Shown here piece by piece: positions 19,450 to 28,748 of a stretch of DNA of 64,000 nucleotides. A program made the position numbers and the translations under genes. The notes beneath the pieces are model-generated. The model was given only the letters and a program-made list of their open reading frames with translations. It made no database searches and had not been told where the DNA came from. How positions within the stretch are numbered: position 1 is the first letter of the stretch; every line of letters begins with the position of its first letter. The stretch is taken from the NCBI GenBank assembly GCA_016791475.1, contig JAEUWI010000007.1, positions 1-64,000 of the forward strand, written 5' to 3'. This DNA is from Candidatus Hydrogenedentota bacterium (lineage in GTDB: Bacteria > Hydrogenedentota > Hydrogenedentia > Hydrogenedentales > JAEUWI01).

Positions 19450-21702
19450 TAGGGGGGCTTGGGGCGCTGAGGCTAAGACAATACGGAAGCAGTAGCCGAT
19501 GTCGGGGGCGTAGCCGTAGCGGGCGGCGGAGCGGATGAATTCGGCTTTGCTCTTGGCCCGTCCGCCGCGCATGACTTTTGCGCCGTTTCCTTCGGGGCCC
19601 ATGGGGTCGGTGACGGGCTCCGTGGTGTAGACGCGGCCCACGTTGTCGAGGCAGTACTGGGACTGATTGCCGTGCATGTCGTAGAGTCCCCAGGGATTGG
19701 GCGGGAAGGTGGCGACGGCGATGATGTCGCCGCGATAGATCCCGGCCGGGTTGTAGCGCGTGGCCTCCTGTCCGTCGAAGTTGGCCTGGTCCGTGGTGAT
19801 CGTGTCGCCGGTGTAGAAAGCGGTCGTGGTGCCCGCGCGGCAGGCGTACTCCCATTCCGCCTCGGTGGGCAGGCGAAAGGTGCGGTCGAGTTTTCTGCCC
19901 AGGCGCTCGCAGAACTCCATGGCGTCGAACCAGTTCACTTCTTCCGCGGGGAAGTCCTCTTCTTCGGCCTGGGAACGACGTTCTGTTGGGCCCATGACCG
20001 CGTTGAATTGCCGGTTGGTAATCATGGTGGCCGACATGTGGAAATCGCGGCTGATGGTCACGGGCTGCTGGGGATGTTCATCGGTCGCCCCGCCTTCACT
20101 TTCGGGCGAGCCCATGAGGAAGCTTCCCGCCGGGATGGGCTCCATCACGATGGTGGCCTCTCCGCCTAGATCGATGATCTGGCCGCCGGGGCGCCCACCC
20201 TCGCGCGGAGTGAGGGTGATCTCCATCGCGGCGAGGGTCGCGTCGCGCTGGGCTTCGCGCTCCTTCGCCAGGGCTTCGTTGCGCTCCTTGAAGGCGCGCC
20301 CGGCTTCCGCGCAGCGATCAATGGCTTCCTGCTGGAGCTTGCGAAATCGCTCGCCGTCGAGCAGCGCGGCCCCTTCGGCCTTGTTCGGATCGGTGGCGTT
20401 TAGGAATTCCTCAATGTTCGGGTAGCCATCGCCATCGGTGTCCGCGAGGGCCTCCGCAATCTCGTGTTGTGCTTCCCAGGTATCGGGAAGGCCGTCGTTG
20501 TCTGTGTCCGGGGCTGCTTCGCCGGCGGCAAGTTCGGGCCAGCCGCCCACGTCTATCGGCGAGTCGATGATGCGGCCCGTACCGGTGCGGATTTCCTTCA
20601 TCAGGCGGGCGTCGGTGCTGTCGCGCAGGGGCAGGGTGGCCCCGGATTCCGCGAGGACCCGCTCCATCGCCACTTCCGCGGTATCCGTGGCGACGTCCGG
20701 CGCGGCGAAGGCTTCGTTCACGAACACGAGCTTCGCAAAGGCGTCCTTGTCCGCGTTCTTGGGCGTCCGGATCAGGAGCTGGTTGTTCCCGGTCTGATCC
20801 GGGCCGTCGGCGAGCACGTTGCCCGAGAAGTAGAAGCGGGGCGTGTCGTCGCCCGGTTCGAAGACGCGGGTGCGCACGCCCTTACCGGTGTCTGGCCCTG
20901 CCTTGAAGTAGTTGTTGACGTAGTTGATGAAGGCGGGGCCGGCGGTGGTGTAGCCGCCGCGATAGCCCCAGTTGTAGACGATGTTATTGCGGAAATCGAG
21001 GACGATGGTGTTGACCCGGGCGTTGCGGGCCGCGTTGTGGGCGTAGATGCAATGGTGGACCGTGAAGCCGCCCGTTCCATCGAGGATGGAGCCCTTGCTG
21101 TGTTCGCCCTTGGGGTGGAAGGAGCGCGAGAGCCCCTCGGCGATGGTGCTCCATTGCACGGTGAGGTTGTGGGCCCCGAAGGCGCTCATGACCTCGTCGA
21201 TGGCCCAGGACATGGAACAGTGATCGATGATGCTGTTGCTGCCGCCGAAGATGCCGACGGACATTTGCTCTTTTTTCGTGCGGTCGCCCGAGCGAATCCG
21301 GAGGTGGCGAAGGATCACATCGTTTGTGGCGATGACGACCTGGTAGTCGCGGATAGCGATTCCACCGCCCGGCGCAGACTGGCCTGCAATGGTAATGAAG
21401 GGCTTCTGAATCCAGAGGTCGGCCTTCAGGGAGATGGTGCCCGCGACGCGGAACATGACATAGCGAGGTCCCTCTGCGTCCACCGCAGCGCGGAGGCTGC
21501 CGGGGATGGGTGCCTCCTGGCCGGGGATGTAGTCATCGAGGGTGGTGACGAAATGGATCTTGCCGCCACGTCCGCCTTGCGTTGCCGCGCCGAAGCCTTC
21601 GGCGCCGGGAAAAGCGGGAAGGAGGGACTCGGCGGGCGCCCCCGCAATTCCGGCGAGCGACAGGATTGCGATTGCGACAGGGAGGAGGAGGAATCTTAAC
21701 AT
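19441..21702 (-). CDS. Pectate lyase fused to a formylglycine-generating-enzyme-like domain
   Basis: A 753-residue exported protein. Residues about 25-400 are a right-handed beta-helix pectate lyase: PGAEGFGAATQGGRGG, ITIAGQSAPGGGI, SIIDHCSMSWAIDEV and the NNIVYNWGYRGG strand. Next come two Ca2+-binding thrombospondin/dockerin-like repeats (DTDNDGLPDTWE, DTDGDGYPNIEEF) and an Ala/Glu-rich helical spacer. The last 200 residues are an FGE-sulfatase (SUMF1) domain with AGSFLMGSPE, VNWFDAMEFCERLG, LPTEAEWEYACRAGT and KVMRGG. The two cysteines that SUMF1-type FGEs carry after RGGS are absent here, so sulfatase maturation activity is unlikely; the domain may bind substrate. ATG 21702 gives a good signal peptide; an in-frame GTG at 21762 overlaps the promoter. 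Confidence 0.88.
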   Translation of the reverse strand: MLRFLLLPVAIAILSLAGIAGAPAESLLPAFPGAEGFGAATQGGRGGKIHFVTTLDDYIPGQEAPIPGSLRAAVDAEGPRYVMFRVAGTISLKADLWIQKPFITIAGQSAPGGGIAIRDYQVVIATNDVILRHLRIRSGDRTKKEQMSVGIFGGSNSIIDHCSMSWAIDEVMSAFGAHNLTVQWSTIAEGLSRSFHPKGEHSKGSILDGTGGFTVHHCIYAHNAARNARVNTIVLDFRNNIVYNWGYRGGYTTAGPAFINYVNNYFKAGPDTGKGVRTRVFEPGDDTPRFYFSGNVLADGPDQTGNNQLLIRTPKNADKDAFAKLVFVNEAFAAPDVATDTAEVAMERVLAESGATLPLRDSTDARLMKEIRTGTGRIIDSPIDVGGWPELAAGEAAPDTDNDGLPDTWEAQHEIAEALADTDGDGYPNIEEFLNATDPNKAEGAALLDGERFRKLQQEAIDRCAEAGRAFKERNEALAKEREAQRDATLAAMEITLTPREGGRPGGQIIDLGGEATIVMEPIPAGSFLMGSPESEGGATDEHPQQPVTISRDFHMSATMITNRQFNAVMGPTERRSQAEEEDFPAEEVNWFDAMEFCERLGRKLDRTFRLPTEAEWEYACRAGTTTAFYTGDTITTDQANFDGQEATRYNPAGIYRGDIIAVATFPPNPWGLYDMHGNQSQYCLDNVGRVYTTEPVTDPMGPEGNGAKVMRGGRAKSKAEFIRSAARYGYAPDIGYCFRIVLASAPQAPLDP

Positions 21703-21760
21703 GGTGGAGACGCCTTGCCAGGGTTTAGCGACGGGCACGATACCGCGCTTGCGCCGTTTC

Positions 21761-21790
21761 ACTATAGCCGCCGGGAGGCGACCGCCTCAA
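21761..21790 (-). promoter_or_regulatory. Promoter of the pectate lyase fusion gene
   Basis: On the minus strand TTGAGG (21790-21785) and TATAGT (21766-21761) are 18 bp apart. A transcript would start near 21754, which rules out the longer GTG start at 21762 and supports the ATG at 21702. Confidence 0.55.
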
Positions 21791-21796
21791 GGGCGG

Positions 21797-22414
21797 CTAC
21801 AGGTCGATGCTCTCGGCCAGACCGGGTGGCTTCAGGATGCCACCGGACATGATGAACTGAACGGCTTCATCGGCGTCGACATCGAGTTCGTGGACGACGT
21901 CCACGGGAAAAACCTGGAGGAAGCCGGTGGTCGGATTGGGCGTGGTGGGGATGAAAACGGTGGCCATCCTGCGCCCGCCTTCCACGACAATCTCGCCGGT
22001 TTTGAAGCCCATGGCCCGGGTTTCCGGGTGGGGGAAAGGCACGATGACCACGGTTCGCCGGGAGACGCCGGGCTGGGTGCGGAACATTTCCACGATTTGC
22101 TTTGCCGTGGAATAGATGGAATCGATGAGGGGGACACGGGCGATGAGGCGCTCCACGAAGTGGATCAACTGGCGGCCGAGCATGTTGGTTGCCAGGACGC
22201 CGACGACGTAGAGGAGGAGTATGAGCGTCAATACGGAGATGAGCACGACGCCGGACGTTGGCATACCCGGGAAGAGGGGGCGTACGGCGTTGGTAACGAT
22301 ACCGACGGTAAGGTTGTAAACGAGCTTCAACACCATGAAGCTGATGACTGCGGGAATAAGGACGACAATGCCGGAGATGAGGCGGTGTCGCATGTGGGGG
22401 ATAAGTTTTTCCAT
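21797..22414 (-). CDS. DUF502 family membrane protein
   Basis: A 205-residue protein with two N-terminal membrane helices (LISGIVVLIPAVISFMVL and VVLISVLTLILLLYVVGVLA). The DUF502 core follows: RVPLIDSIYSTAKQIVE, FPHPETRAMGFKTG, VFIPTTPNPTTGFLQVFP. Length and order are typical. The family is found in many bacteria and related plant proteins (LCV-like), but its molecular role is unknown. I place the start at ATG 22414 because the family begins there; the frame remains open to 22573. It is followed by the pectate lyase gene, which has its own promoter. Confidence 0.88.
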   Translation of the reverse strand: MEKLIPHMRHRLISGIVVLIPAVISFMVLKLVYNLTVGIVTNAVRPLFPGMPTSGVVLISVLTLILLLYVVGVLATNMLGRQLIHFVERLIARVPLIDSIYSTAKQIVEMFRTQPGVSRRTVVIVPFPHPETRAMGFKTGEIVVEGGRRMATVFIPTTPNPTTGFLQVFPVDVVHELDVDADEAVQFIMSGGILKPPGLAESIDL

Positions 22415-22621
22415 GGTGATTGTACAGCTCTGTCCGGAATCTGCTGAAATCCGGTCCTGATAAGACCATTGCTGGTGAGAACCAGCGTCGCGGTTCGAGA
22501 AGGGAGCCGCGTGACGCACTGGCCTTCTATTGAAGCAGATAGGGGGCGCGAAGCGCAAGCCGGACGCGCGCACTGGCCCCGCGGCGGGCCCGCAGGAGCG
22601 GCCACGAGCGCTTTTTCAGCA

Positions 22622-22651
22622 TTGACGGTTCCGGCGGTGGGCGACTAGAAT
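22622..22651 (+). promoter_or_regulatory. Promoter of the alpha-galactosidase gene
   Basis: TTGACG and TAGAAT are 18 bp apart; transcription would begin about 50 bases before the ATG at 22711. Confidence 0.65.
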
Positions 22652-22710
22652 TCGACCGGGCGAATCCGCGGATTTTTCCGGGAGTACGAAGCGAGAGAGG
22701 AGTTCCATCC

Positions 22711-24825
22711 ATGCATCCGTGTTCCTTTTTTCGATTTATTTGGCTGATTTCGCTGTTTTTTGTGTCGGGCGTCGTCGCCGTGTCGGGCGAGCGTGCCGAG
22801 ATCCGGATAGACGATGACGCCGGGCCCAGCCTGCGTTATACGGCCGGTGAGATGCTCTACGTGGAAACCCTTCGCGACGGACGCCTGAATGTCGACTTTC
22901 GCTCGGGCGACGGACGGCTCAATATGTCCAATGAGGTTTGGGAGAGCCCGGCCTTTGCGCTGGACATTGGCTACCAACGCCTGGACACGGGTTGGGCCTA
23001 TGCGGGGTTTTCCCAGACCAAGGGGAACAACGGTTCGGTTGAGGGGGTCTTGTCGCTGCGCCACGCCGGGATGCGCCTCCGTGTCGATGTACACACGGCA
23101 TTGGACGGTACCCCGGTGATGAGGCGCTGGCTGCGCATCACAAACGAGTCCGATGCGGCCCAGCCCCTTTCCTGGGTGTCGCCCTGGGCCGGGCGTCTTT
23201 CGCGCGGGGAACAGTTTGAGCTCGGGCGCTTCACGGCGGACAACCACGGCAAAGAGGGCTGGTTTCAATGGCAACCGCTGCCGAGGTGGGATTCGCAGTA
23301 TTTCAGCCTGAAAGGGCAGGGGCACGATGCGCCATTTTTCGTGCTGCGCGGAGCAACGACGGGGGAGATGTTCATCGCTCACCTCTCCTGGCCCGCGAAC
23401 TGGCGGCTTCAGTTTGTGAACGACCTGCGCGGGATCACCACGTTTGAGTTTGGTCCCTATGCCGAAGCGCCCGCCCGGATTATCGCGCCGGGTGAAACGG
23501 TGACTTCGCCCGCGATCCATCTGGGGCACCTGAGCGGCGATCTGAACGAAGCGGTCCAGGCCATGCACAGCCACCTGCGCCAGTCGGCCATACCCCGGCC
23601 CCCCGCGGGCGCGGACCGGATCCAGTTTGTGTTGCCGGGCGATTTTGGCTATTACATGCCGCTGGACGAAGCCGGGGCCCTGGCGAGCATCGAGCTGGCC
23701 CACGAAACAGGCGTCGAGCTCTTTATTCTCGATGCCTACTGGTGGGACATTACGGGAGACTGGGTGCCTTCACCCGAGCGTTTCCCCAATGGCCTGGAGC
23801 CGCTGGTGAAGCGGGCAAGGGAACTCGGCATGGGCTTCGGGCTGTACATCGAACCCGAAGGCGGTCGAGGCAACGTGCGCGAGAGCCGCATGGCCCGGGA
23901 GCACCCCGCGTGGCTCGGTCCGAAAGATCAATTCAATCTGGGCATCCCGGAATGTGCCGCGTGGGTAACGAGCGAGTGTGTGCGATTGATCGAGCAATAC
24001 GAACTCGATCTGCTTCGGATCGACTACAACCCGGAAGTGGTGTGGAACAGCATCCATACGGTGCAACAGGGCCTGCCCGAGAACAACTACTGGCGCTATT
24101 ACGAGAATTTCTATCGGATATTCAACGAGCTCCGCGCCGCGTATCCCGACCTCATTCTGCAGCAGGCGGCGGGCGGCGGCGCGCGCAACGATATGGGCCT
24201 TTCGGAAGTCTTCCACCAGTTGTACCTCACCGACGGCAACTGGCTGCCCCGCATGCCCATGAGCTTTGCGGGCCAGCTCCTGGCCTTCCCGCCCGAGGCC
24301 ATCGTGGGGCTCTTCGGAGCGAACGGGCACCTGAGTCCCGGTTATCCGGAGAACTTCGACACGGCCCTGCGACTTTCCTATACCCTCTGCACGCCCCAAA
24401 TCTTTACCGGTATGGTGGCGCGCAACGTGGACGAATTGACCCCGCAGCGGCGGGACAAGTTTCTCCATTATGCAGCGATCTATCAGCGCCTGGTGCGCCC
24501 GGTGTTAAAGGATGCGCTGGTCTTCCACCACGCACCCATTACCGACACGGCAAGCGTGGACGATGGCGCTTGGTTTGCGCTGGAGTTCGCCGCGCCGGAT
24601 CGATCCCGGGGCTGGGCCACCTTCGTGCGCATCGCACCGGAGGGGCCGGAAAGCTTTCAGTTCCGCGCGCGGGGACTCGACCCCGGCGCGACCTATCGCG
24701 TGGGTTTTGATCGCGACGGCACCACGGCGGAATTATCGGGAAGCCAGTTGATGCACGAGGGCATACCCGTGCGCCTGCCCGCCATGGCGGATTCGGAATT
24801 GCTGCTCTTTGAGCCGGTTGAGTAA
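22711..24825 (+). CDS. Exported GH36-family alpha-galactosidase
   Basis: A 704-residue glycoside hydrolase. After a signal peptide (ending SGVVAVSG) comes the N-terminal beta-supersandwich domain (residues about 25-300), then the TIM barrel. In GH36 the nucleophile is the aspartate of a K/R-x-D-x-N motif; here it is D438 in LLRIDYN. The acid/base is D494 in GGGARND. Other family landmarks are FILDAYWWDITGDW, FGLYIEPEGG and a C-terminal beta-domain. Length fits the family. It would remove alpha-linked galactose from galactan or galactomannan side chains. It lies inside the pectin-related region but has its own promoter. Confidence 0.9.
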   Translation: MHPCSFFRFIWLISLFFVSGVVAVSGERAEIRIDDDAGPSLRYTAGEMLYVETLRDGRLNVDFRSGDGRLNMSNEVWESPAFALDIGYQRLDTGWAYAGFSQTKGNNGSVEGVLSLRHAGMRLRVDVHTALDGTPVMRRWLRITNESDAAQPLSWVSPWAGRLSRGEQFELGRFTADNHGKEGWFQWQPLPRWDSQYFSLKGQGHDAPFFVLRGATTGEMFIAHLSWPANWRLQFVNDLRGITTFEFGPYAEAPARIIAPGETVTSPAIHLGHLSGDLNEAVQAMHSHLRQSAIPRPPAGADRIQFVLPGDFGYYMPLDEAGALASIELAHETGVELFILDAYWWDITGDWVPSPERFPNGLEPLVKRARELGMGFGLYIEPEGGRGNVRESRMAREHPAWLGPKDQFNLGIPECAAWVTSECVRLIEQYELDLLRIDYNPEVVWNSIHTVQQGLPENNYWRYYENFYRIFNELRAAYPDLILQQAAGGGARNDMGLSEVFHQLYLTDGNWLPRMPMSFAGQLLAFPPEAIVGLFGANGHLSPGYPENFDTALRLSYTLCTPQIFTGMVARNVDELTPQRRDKFLHYAAIYQRLVRPVLKDALVFHHAPITDTASVDDGAWFALEFAAPDRSRGWATFVRIAPEGPESFQFRARGLDPGATYRVGFDRDGTTAELSGSQLMHEGIPVRLPAMADSELLLFEPVE

Positions 24826-24938
24826 GTGGCCGCGCTGTGATTCCGGTTAGGAAAAGAGGCTCATCCGGTTCGAGCGTACATTTCGGCGTTACCGGCAGAT
24901 TCATCGATACGTTGCTTGCTGTATTCGGAAGATCTGAA

Positions 24939-25221
24939 CCACGAATGGACACGAATCCACACGAATAGGAAACCGGGATTCAACTCATGAAATGGACGTC
25001 TTCTCAGGATCGCAATCGGATCTCCAAGAAATAAAGAGGTACGTCAACCTCAAAGAACTCAATCGGCGCAAAAGAGGACTTATGATCGTTCTATTTGAGT
25101 GCTTTGAGGTTAGATTCCTTTCCGCCTTCTCTCGAACCACGCGTGAGTCCACAATATTTCACGCGGCCTCGAACCGCGTCAATGGTCCGCCTTATTCGTG
25201 TAAATTCGTGTCCATTCGTGG
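24939..25221. repeat. Element bounded by a ~30-bp inverted repeat
   Basis: The motif CCACGAATGGACACGAAT and its continuation at 24939-24968 is repeated in inverted orientation at 25191-25221, with about 220 bp between the arms. The interior holds only short frames without recognisable content. Motifs of this kind are common intergenic repeats in environmental bacteria. The whole 24826-25335 gap has no convincing gene. Confidence 0.8.
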
Positions 25222-25335
25222 TCAAAAGTTTCAGTCCTGGAATCCTGCGCTCTCCCTGACGGTATGTACGCTTTAACCGGATGAACCCGAAAAGAGAAGG
25301 CGTAGCCCGGATGAGTTTGTGGAGTGCGGGATTCA

Positions 25336-27360
25336 CTATCTCGGAATCGACACCGTGGTCTGGTAATTCGAGTAGTTGTAAAGCGGGTTCTTGTCCGAGA
25401 TGAAAGCCAGCTTTTTCGGGCTGTCGCTCTGGGTGTAGACCCACAACTCGGCGGGATCCCAGACGACCACTTCTTCCCGTTCATCGCCCATGATGTTGAG
25501 GACCGCGTTGCACATATCCGGGTGACCATCGGCGGGAAAGCGCACGACGCGGCGGCCCCAGCCGTCGTACATGCCGCCCTCTTCCACGTTGGCCGAGAGG
25601 ATCCAGAACTCGCCGGGTTCGCCCGTCCAGTTGATGGGGAGGCACATGCTGCCATGCTGGGCGGGCTCGAACTCGTGAATGCGCTGATTGTGCGCGTCAA
25701 AGTAGTTCACAATACCCTGATTGCCCCAGAAGTTGATCGACACGGCTTCGAGGCCAGGCAGATCGGGGCGAAAATCGGCAATGGCGGGGTTCTGCACATG
25801 GCCGAGGAAGTAGTGTTCGGTGATGTTGCCCTTCATGTCGGCGAAGAACATGCCCTCGTCGCTTGCGGCGCAGAGCAGACGCGGCTCGCCGCCGGGGAGG
25901 AAGGGGAGAATGGCGACGCCGTCGGCGTGGTCCGTGATTTTGTCCTCCACGGTCCAGCGCACGGAGCCGTCGCTGTTGAAGAGGGTGTAGCCCATCTGGA
26001 GCTCGTCTTTTCCGTCGCCGTCCACGTCGTAGGCGTAGGGGTAGTGGCCCGTGTTGCACTGGGCGCTCCATAGGACTTCCAACTTGTCGTTCAGCGCCCA
26101 GAAGCTGAGGTAGCGATCCTTGATGATGATGTCCGCATCGCGCCCGGTGCCGCGCAAGTCGCAGAAGTAGAGGCTGTCGCCGAGGATGCGCGGAAATTTG
26201 GCGTGCTCCGCCTTTGTATTTTCAGGCGTGTCGGGTGTGAGCGCTTTGTATTTCGTTTCGCCGGTGGCGCCATCGGCCACGATGATCTCCATGTTCATGA
26301 CATAGATAACTTCATTCTTTCCGTCGCCGTCGAGATCGTGGATCTGGAAGGCCACGTCGTTGGTCAGGGTGTTTTTCCAGGGGTCCGGCTCGCCCACCTG
26401 CCAGAGTTGCTTGCCCTCGAAGGTCATGGCCGTGAGACAGCTCAATTCGCTGTTGCGATCTTTCGGGCCGTGGTGAACGATCTGGCCCAGGAGAAAGTCG
26501 GGTGTGGCGTCCCCGTCGAGATCGCCGAAGCGGATACTGCGCGCCATGCCGAAATCTTTCAGGTCGATCTTCTTCACGAATTGAAGGGACGGGTTCGCAT
26601 CCTGCAGCGCCTTTTCTTCCGCTTCGCGGGCGGCGATGGCTTCTTTAATCCGCGCGGCCTCGGCGTCGGAGGCTTTCACGTCCACGGCGTGGAAGAGCGT
26701 CGGATTGTCGGAGAGGATGGCGACTTTGCCGGTCTTGTAGGTGTCATCCTCCGCGGCCAGGTCAACTCCCTTAATGGTGGCCCGAATGCGGTTGCCCTCC
26801 GCGAAAACAACCACAGGGATGGTTTCGCCCGCTTCGCGCTTCAACGGGGCCTCCGCCAGGATCTGTTCATCCAACTGGTGCACCGCCACCTCGTGGTTCG
26901 CGCGCATGAGGATGGCCTTGTCGTCCTTAACACCCGCGAAGTAGTAGCACCGGTCGTTTTGATAACGAAAAGCGACCCCCGCGATCTTCTCCGTGGTCTG
27001 GGGCGCCATCTCCACCGCGACACTGTAATCGCCCCAGGCGATGTCGCCCGTCACCAGCATGGGGTGGCTCTGCTTGAAGGAGTTCTTGTAGGTCTGGTGC
27101 ATGGCGCGCTTGCCGCCCACCTCCACGATGCGCCACGCGCGCTGGTTGGGGATGCTGGAGCGAAAGGTGGACACGGCCCAGTTGCCCTTCGCGGCGGCCT
27201 CGGGGAGATAGTGATATTCCAGGTGCGCGCCCACTTCGGAGGAAAAGGCGCCGGCGGGATAGGCGGTGAAATCGTCGTGGAGTAGCGAAACCAGTTCCTC
27301 CGCATGGGCGGCAGAAATGAAGAGCACGGCCAGGGTGTATGCAATGAGTATCTTTTTCAT
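25336..27360 (-). CDS. Exported FG-GAP/VCBS propeller, rhamnogalacturonan-lyase-like (PL11 type)
   Basis: A 674-residue protein with a signal peptide (MKKILIAYTLAVLFISAAHA). Residues about 25-230 form a LamG/DUF1080-like beta-sandwich (DYSVAVEMAPQTTEKIAGVAFRY region). A short Ala/Glu-rich helix precedes a propeller whose blades carry Ca2+-binding D-x-D-G-D motifs: FGDLDGDATPDFL, HDLDGDGKNEVIYV, YDVDGDGKDELQMG. This layout, with the LQMGYTLFNSDG blade, resembles PL11 rhamnogalacturonan lyases and related proteins. Catalysis cannot be proved from sequence. A neighbouring pectate lyase and alpha-galactosidase support a pectin role. Confidence 0.7.
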   Translation of the reverse strand: MKKILIAYTLAVLFISAAHAEELVSLLHDDFTAYPAGAFSSEVGAHLEYHYLPEAAAKGNWAVSTFRSSIPNQRAWRIVEVGGKRAMHQTYKNSFKQSHPMLVTGDIAWGDYSVAVEMAPQTTEKIAGVAFRYQNDRCYYFAGVKDDKAILMRANHEVAVHQLDEQILAEAPLKREAGETIPVVVFAEGNRIRATIKGVDLAAEDDTYKTGKVAILSDNPTLFHAVDVKASDAEAARIKEAIAAREAEEKALQDANPSLQFVKKIDLKDFGMARSIRFGDLDGDATPDFLLGQIVHHGPKDRNSELSCLTAMTFEGKQLWQVGEPDPWKNTLTNDVAFQIHDLDGDGKNEVIYVMNMEIIVADGATGETKYKALTPDTPENTKAEHAKFPRILGDSLYFCDLRGTGRDADIIIKDRYLSFWALNDKLEVLWSAQCNTGHYPYAYDVDGDGKDELQMGYTLFNSDGSVRWTVEDKITDHADGVAILPFLPGGEPRLLCAASDEGMFFADMKGNITEHYFLGHVQNPAIADFRPDLPGLEAVSINFWGNQGIVNYFDAHNQRIHEFEPAQHGSMCLPINWTGEPGEFWILSANVEEGGMYDGWGRRVVRFPADGHPDMCNAVLNIMGDEREEVVVWDPAELWVYTQSDSPKKLAFISDKNPLYNYSNYQTTVSIPR

Positions 27361-27413
27361 GGGTTACTTTCTGCCTTGATGGGATTATGCCTATCGCTCG
27401 CGGAGCCAAAGGA

Positions 27414-27591
27414 GGTTGGACATTCTTGTCCGACACAAAGCGGGCTGTATGTTCTATAGCGCCCTTCGATTTTACTCGGAAAACTGGCCTCCGCCAAGCG
27501 TGACACTTCTGGATTTACTCGATGCGCGCTGCACAAGCGTCGTACCGCTCAGGTCTGAAGTGTGCCGTGTGTCGGACAGGAATGTCCAACC
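27414..27591. repeat. 178-bp element with palindromic 23-bp inverted ends
   Basis: Arms at 27414-27436 and 27569-27591 are inverted copies differing at one base. Each arm is itself a small hairpin (GGACATTCTTGTCC and GGACAGGAATGTCC). The interior has no gene. The design resembles a REP/BIME pair or a miniature inverted-repeat element. Confidence 0.85.
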
Positions 27592-27608
27592 CCCTGTTGC
27601 CTCACCAC

Positions 27609-28586
27609 TCAACGTTCCACCAGTTCCACGCGACGATTCTGCTCGCGGCCGCCTTCGGTGGCATTGGTAAACACGGGAACCAGGGGCCCCACACCGTGGC
27701 CCTCCAGGCGCTCGGGTTCAATGCCGTAGTTCTTCACCAGCGCCTCCACGACGGCCTTCGCGCGATTCACAGAGAGGGTCTGATTGTCTTCCAGCGTGCC
27801 CTCGGAATCCGTGTGGCCCACGACATAAAACTGCCGCTCCGGGTGGGCCTTCAAGTATGCCGAAATCTCCTTCAAGGCCGCCGCCGACTCCGCTTTCAAC
27901 GTGGCCTTGCCCGTATCGAAGAGGATGCCGTCCAGCACGACGCGACCAAACTCTTTGATGCCCTTGCCGATGGCCGCGGCATCCGCCACGATGAGGCCGG
28001 TCTCCGCCTCGCCGGTTTCCAGCACATCGACGAGCGTGCTCACATTGTCGTTGCTGAAATGATAAACGGACACGGCGACATAGAGCGTATTGTCCGCGCG
28101 CTCTTTCTTTGCGATGATGGAGCCGCTTCCTCCCGCCGTGGAAGAGCCGCTCAGCATGTTGTTGGCGGCGCCGTCATTCTCCCAGGGGTTGGCGGAGAAG
28201 AAGATTTCCTGCCAGTTGCGGGTGCCCACTTCGGGGCCACGACTGTTCTTCTCATGCAGTCCGGATGCGAGAATCTCGAAGCCGGCCTCGCGGAGGGCCT
28301 TCATGTAGTTGCGATAGACCTCGCCGTGGGTCCGCTTTCCGCCTTCGAGCGCATAGTAGATGCGGGTGAGGCGGCCTTCCGTGTTGATACAATCGCCGAT
28401 GAGCCGATAGCCCGTGGCGGGGCCGGTCGGCACTTTGTAGGCCCGATGATTCTCTGAGGTGTACCACTGGATCACGGAGCCGGGATAGCGCGTGACGGCG
28501 GGGTGGTCGTGGCTGCCTTCCATATCCTGGGCGGGCGCGACGAGGGAGATCGCGAGGGCGATACAGGCTATGCAAAGCGTACGCAT
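27609..28586 (-). CDS. DUF4892-like protein with C-terminal OmpA domain
   Basis: A 325-residue exported protein with signal peptide MRTLCIACIALAISLVAPA. Its N-terminal half looks like DUF4892 (HPAVTRYPGSVIQWY, then LIGDCINTEGRLTRIYYALE). The C-terminal 115 residues are an OmpA-like peptidoglycan-binding domain: ILFDTGKATLKAES, VVGHTDSEG, SVNRAKAV and NRRVELV. It should anchor the outer envelope to the wall or act as a periplasmic wall-binding protein. A GGAGGAG Shine-Dalgarno sits before the ATG. The stop is 18 bases from the inverted-repeat element described separately. Confidence 0.88.
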   Translation of the reverse strand: MRTLCIACIALAISLVAPAQDMEGSHDHPAVTRYPGSVIQWYTSENHRAYKVPTGPATGYRLIGDCINTEGRLTRIYYALEGGKRTHGEVYRNYMKALREAGFEILASGLHEKNSRGPEVGTRNWQEIFFSANPWENDGAANNMLSGSSTAGGSGSIIAKKERADNTLYVAVSVYHFSNDNVSTLVDVLETGEAETGLIVADAAAIGKGIKEFGRVVLDGILFDTGKATLKAESAAALKEISAYLKAHPERQFYVVGHTDSEGTLEDNQTLSVNRAKAVVEALVKNYGIEPERLEGHGVGPLVPVFTNATEGGREQNRRVELVER

Positions 28587-28748
28587 GGAAAAGCTCCTCC
28601 GGGCGGATTGATTGGCATTAAAATGGTGTCGGAGGACTACTCTAGCGCTACAGGATGGGGCGGGTCAATGGGGTGTCGGCTGGGGATCAAAAGGGCAATG
28701 AATGCTCGAGAGCGTACCGGATGAGTCCGGAGCGGAACACGGAATTGG

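Noticed and set aside
19406-19855. Extension of the propeller protein into the pectate lyase gene
   Set aside because: It is Arg/His-rich out-of-frame translation of the FGE-like domain and of a 9-bp repeat.
19441-20100. FGE-like domain as maturation enzyme for the sulfatase at 14443-15972
   Set aside because: The cysteine pair needed for formylglycine formation is missing and the domain is fused to an exported lyase.
24992-25276. 94-residue frame in the intergenic region
   Set aside because: It runs through one arm of an inverted repeat and has no Shine-Dalgarno or family feature.
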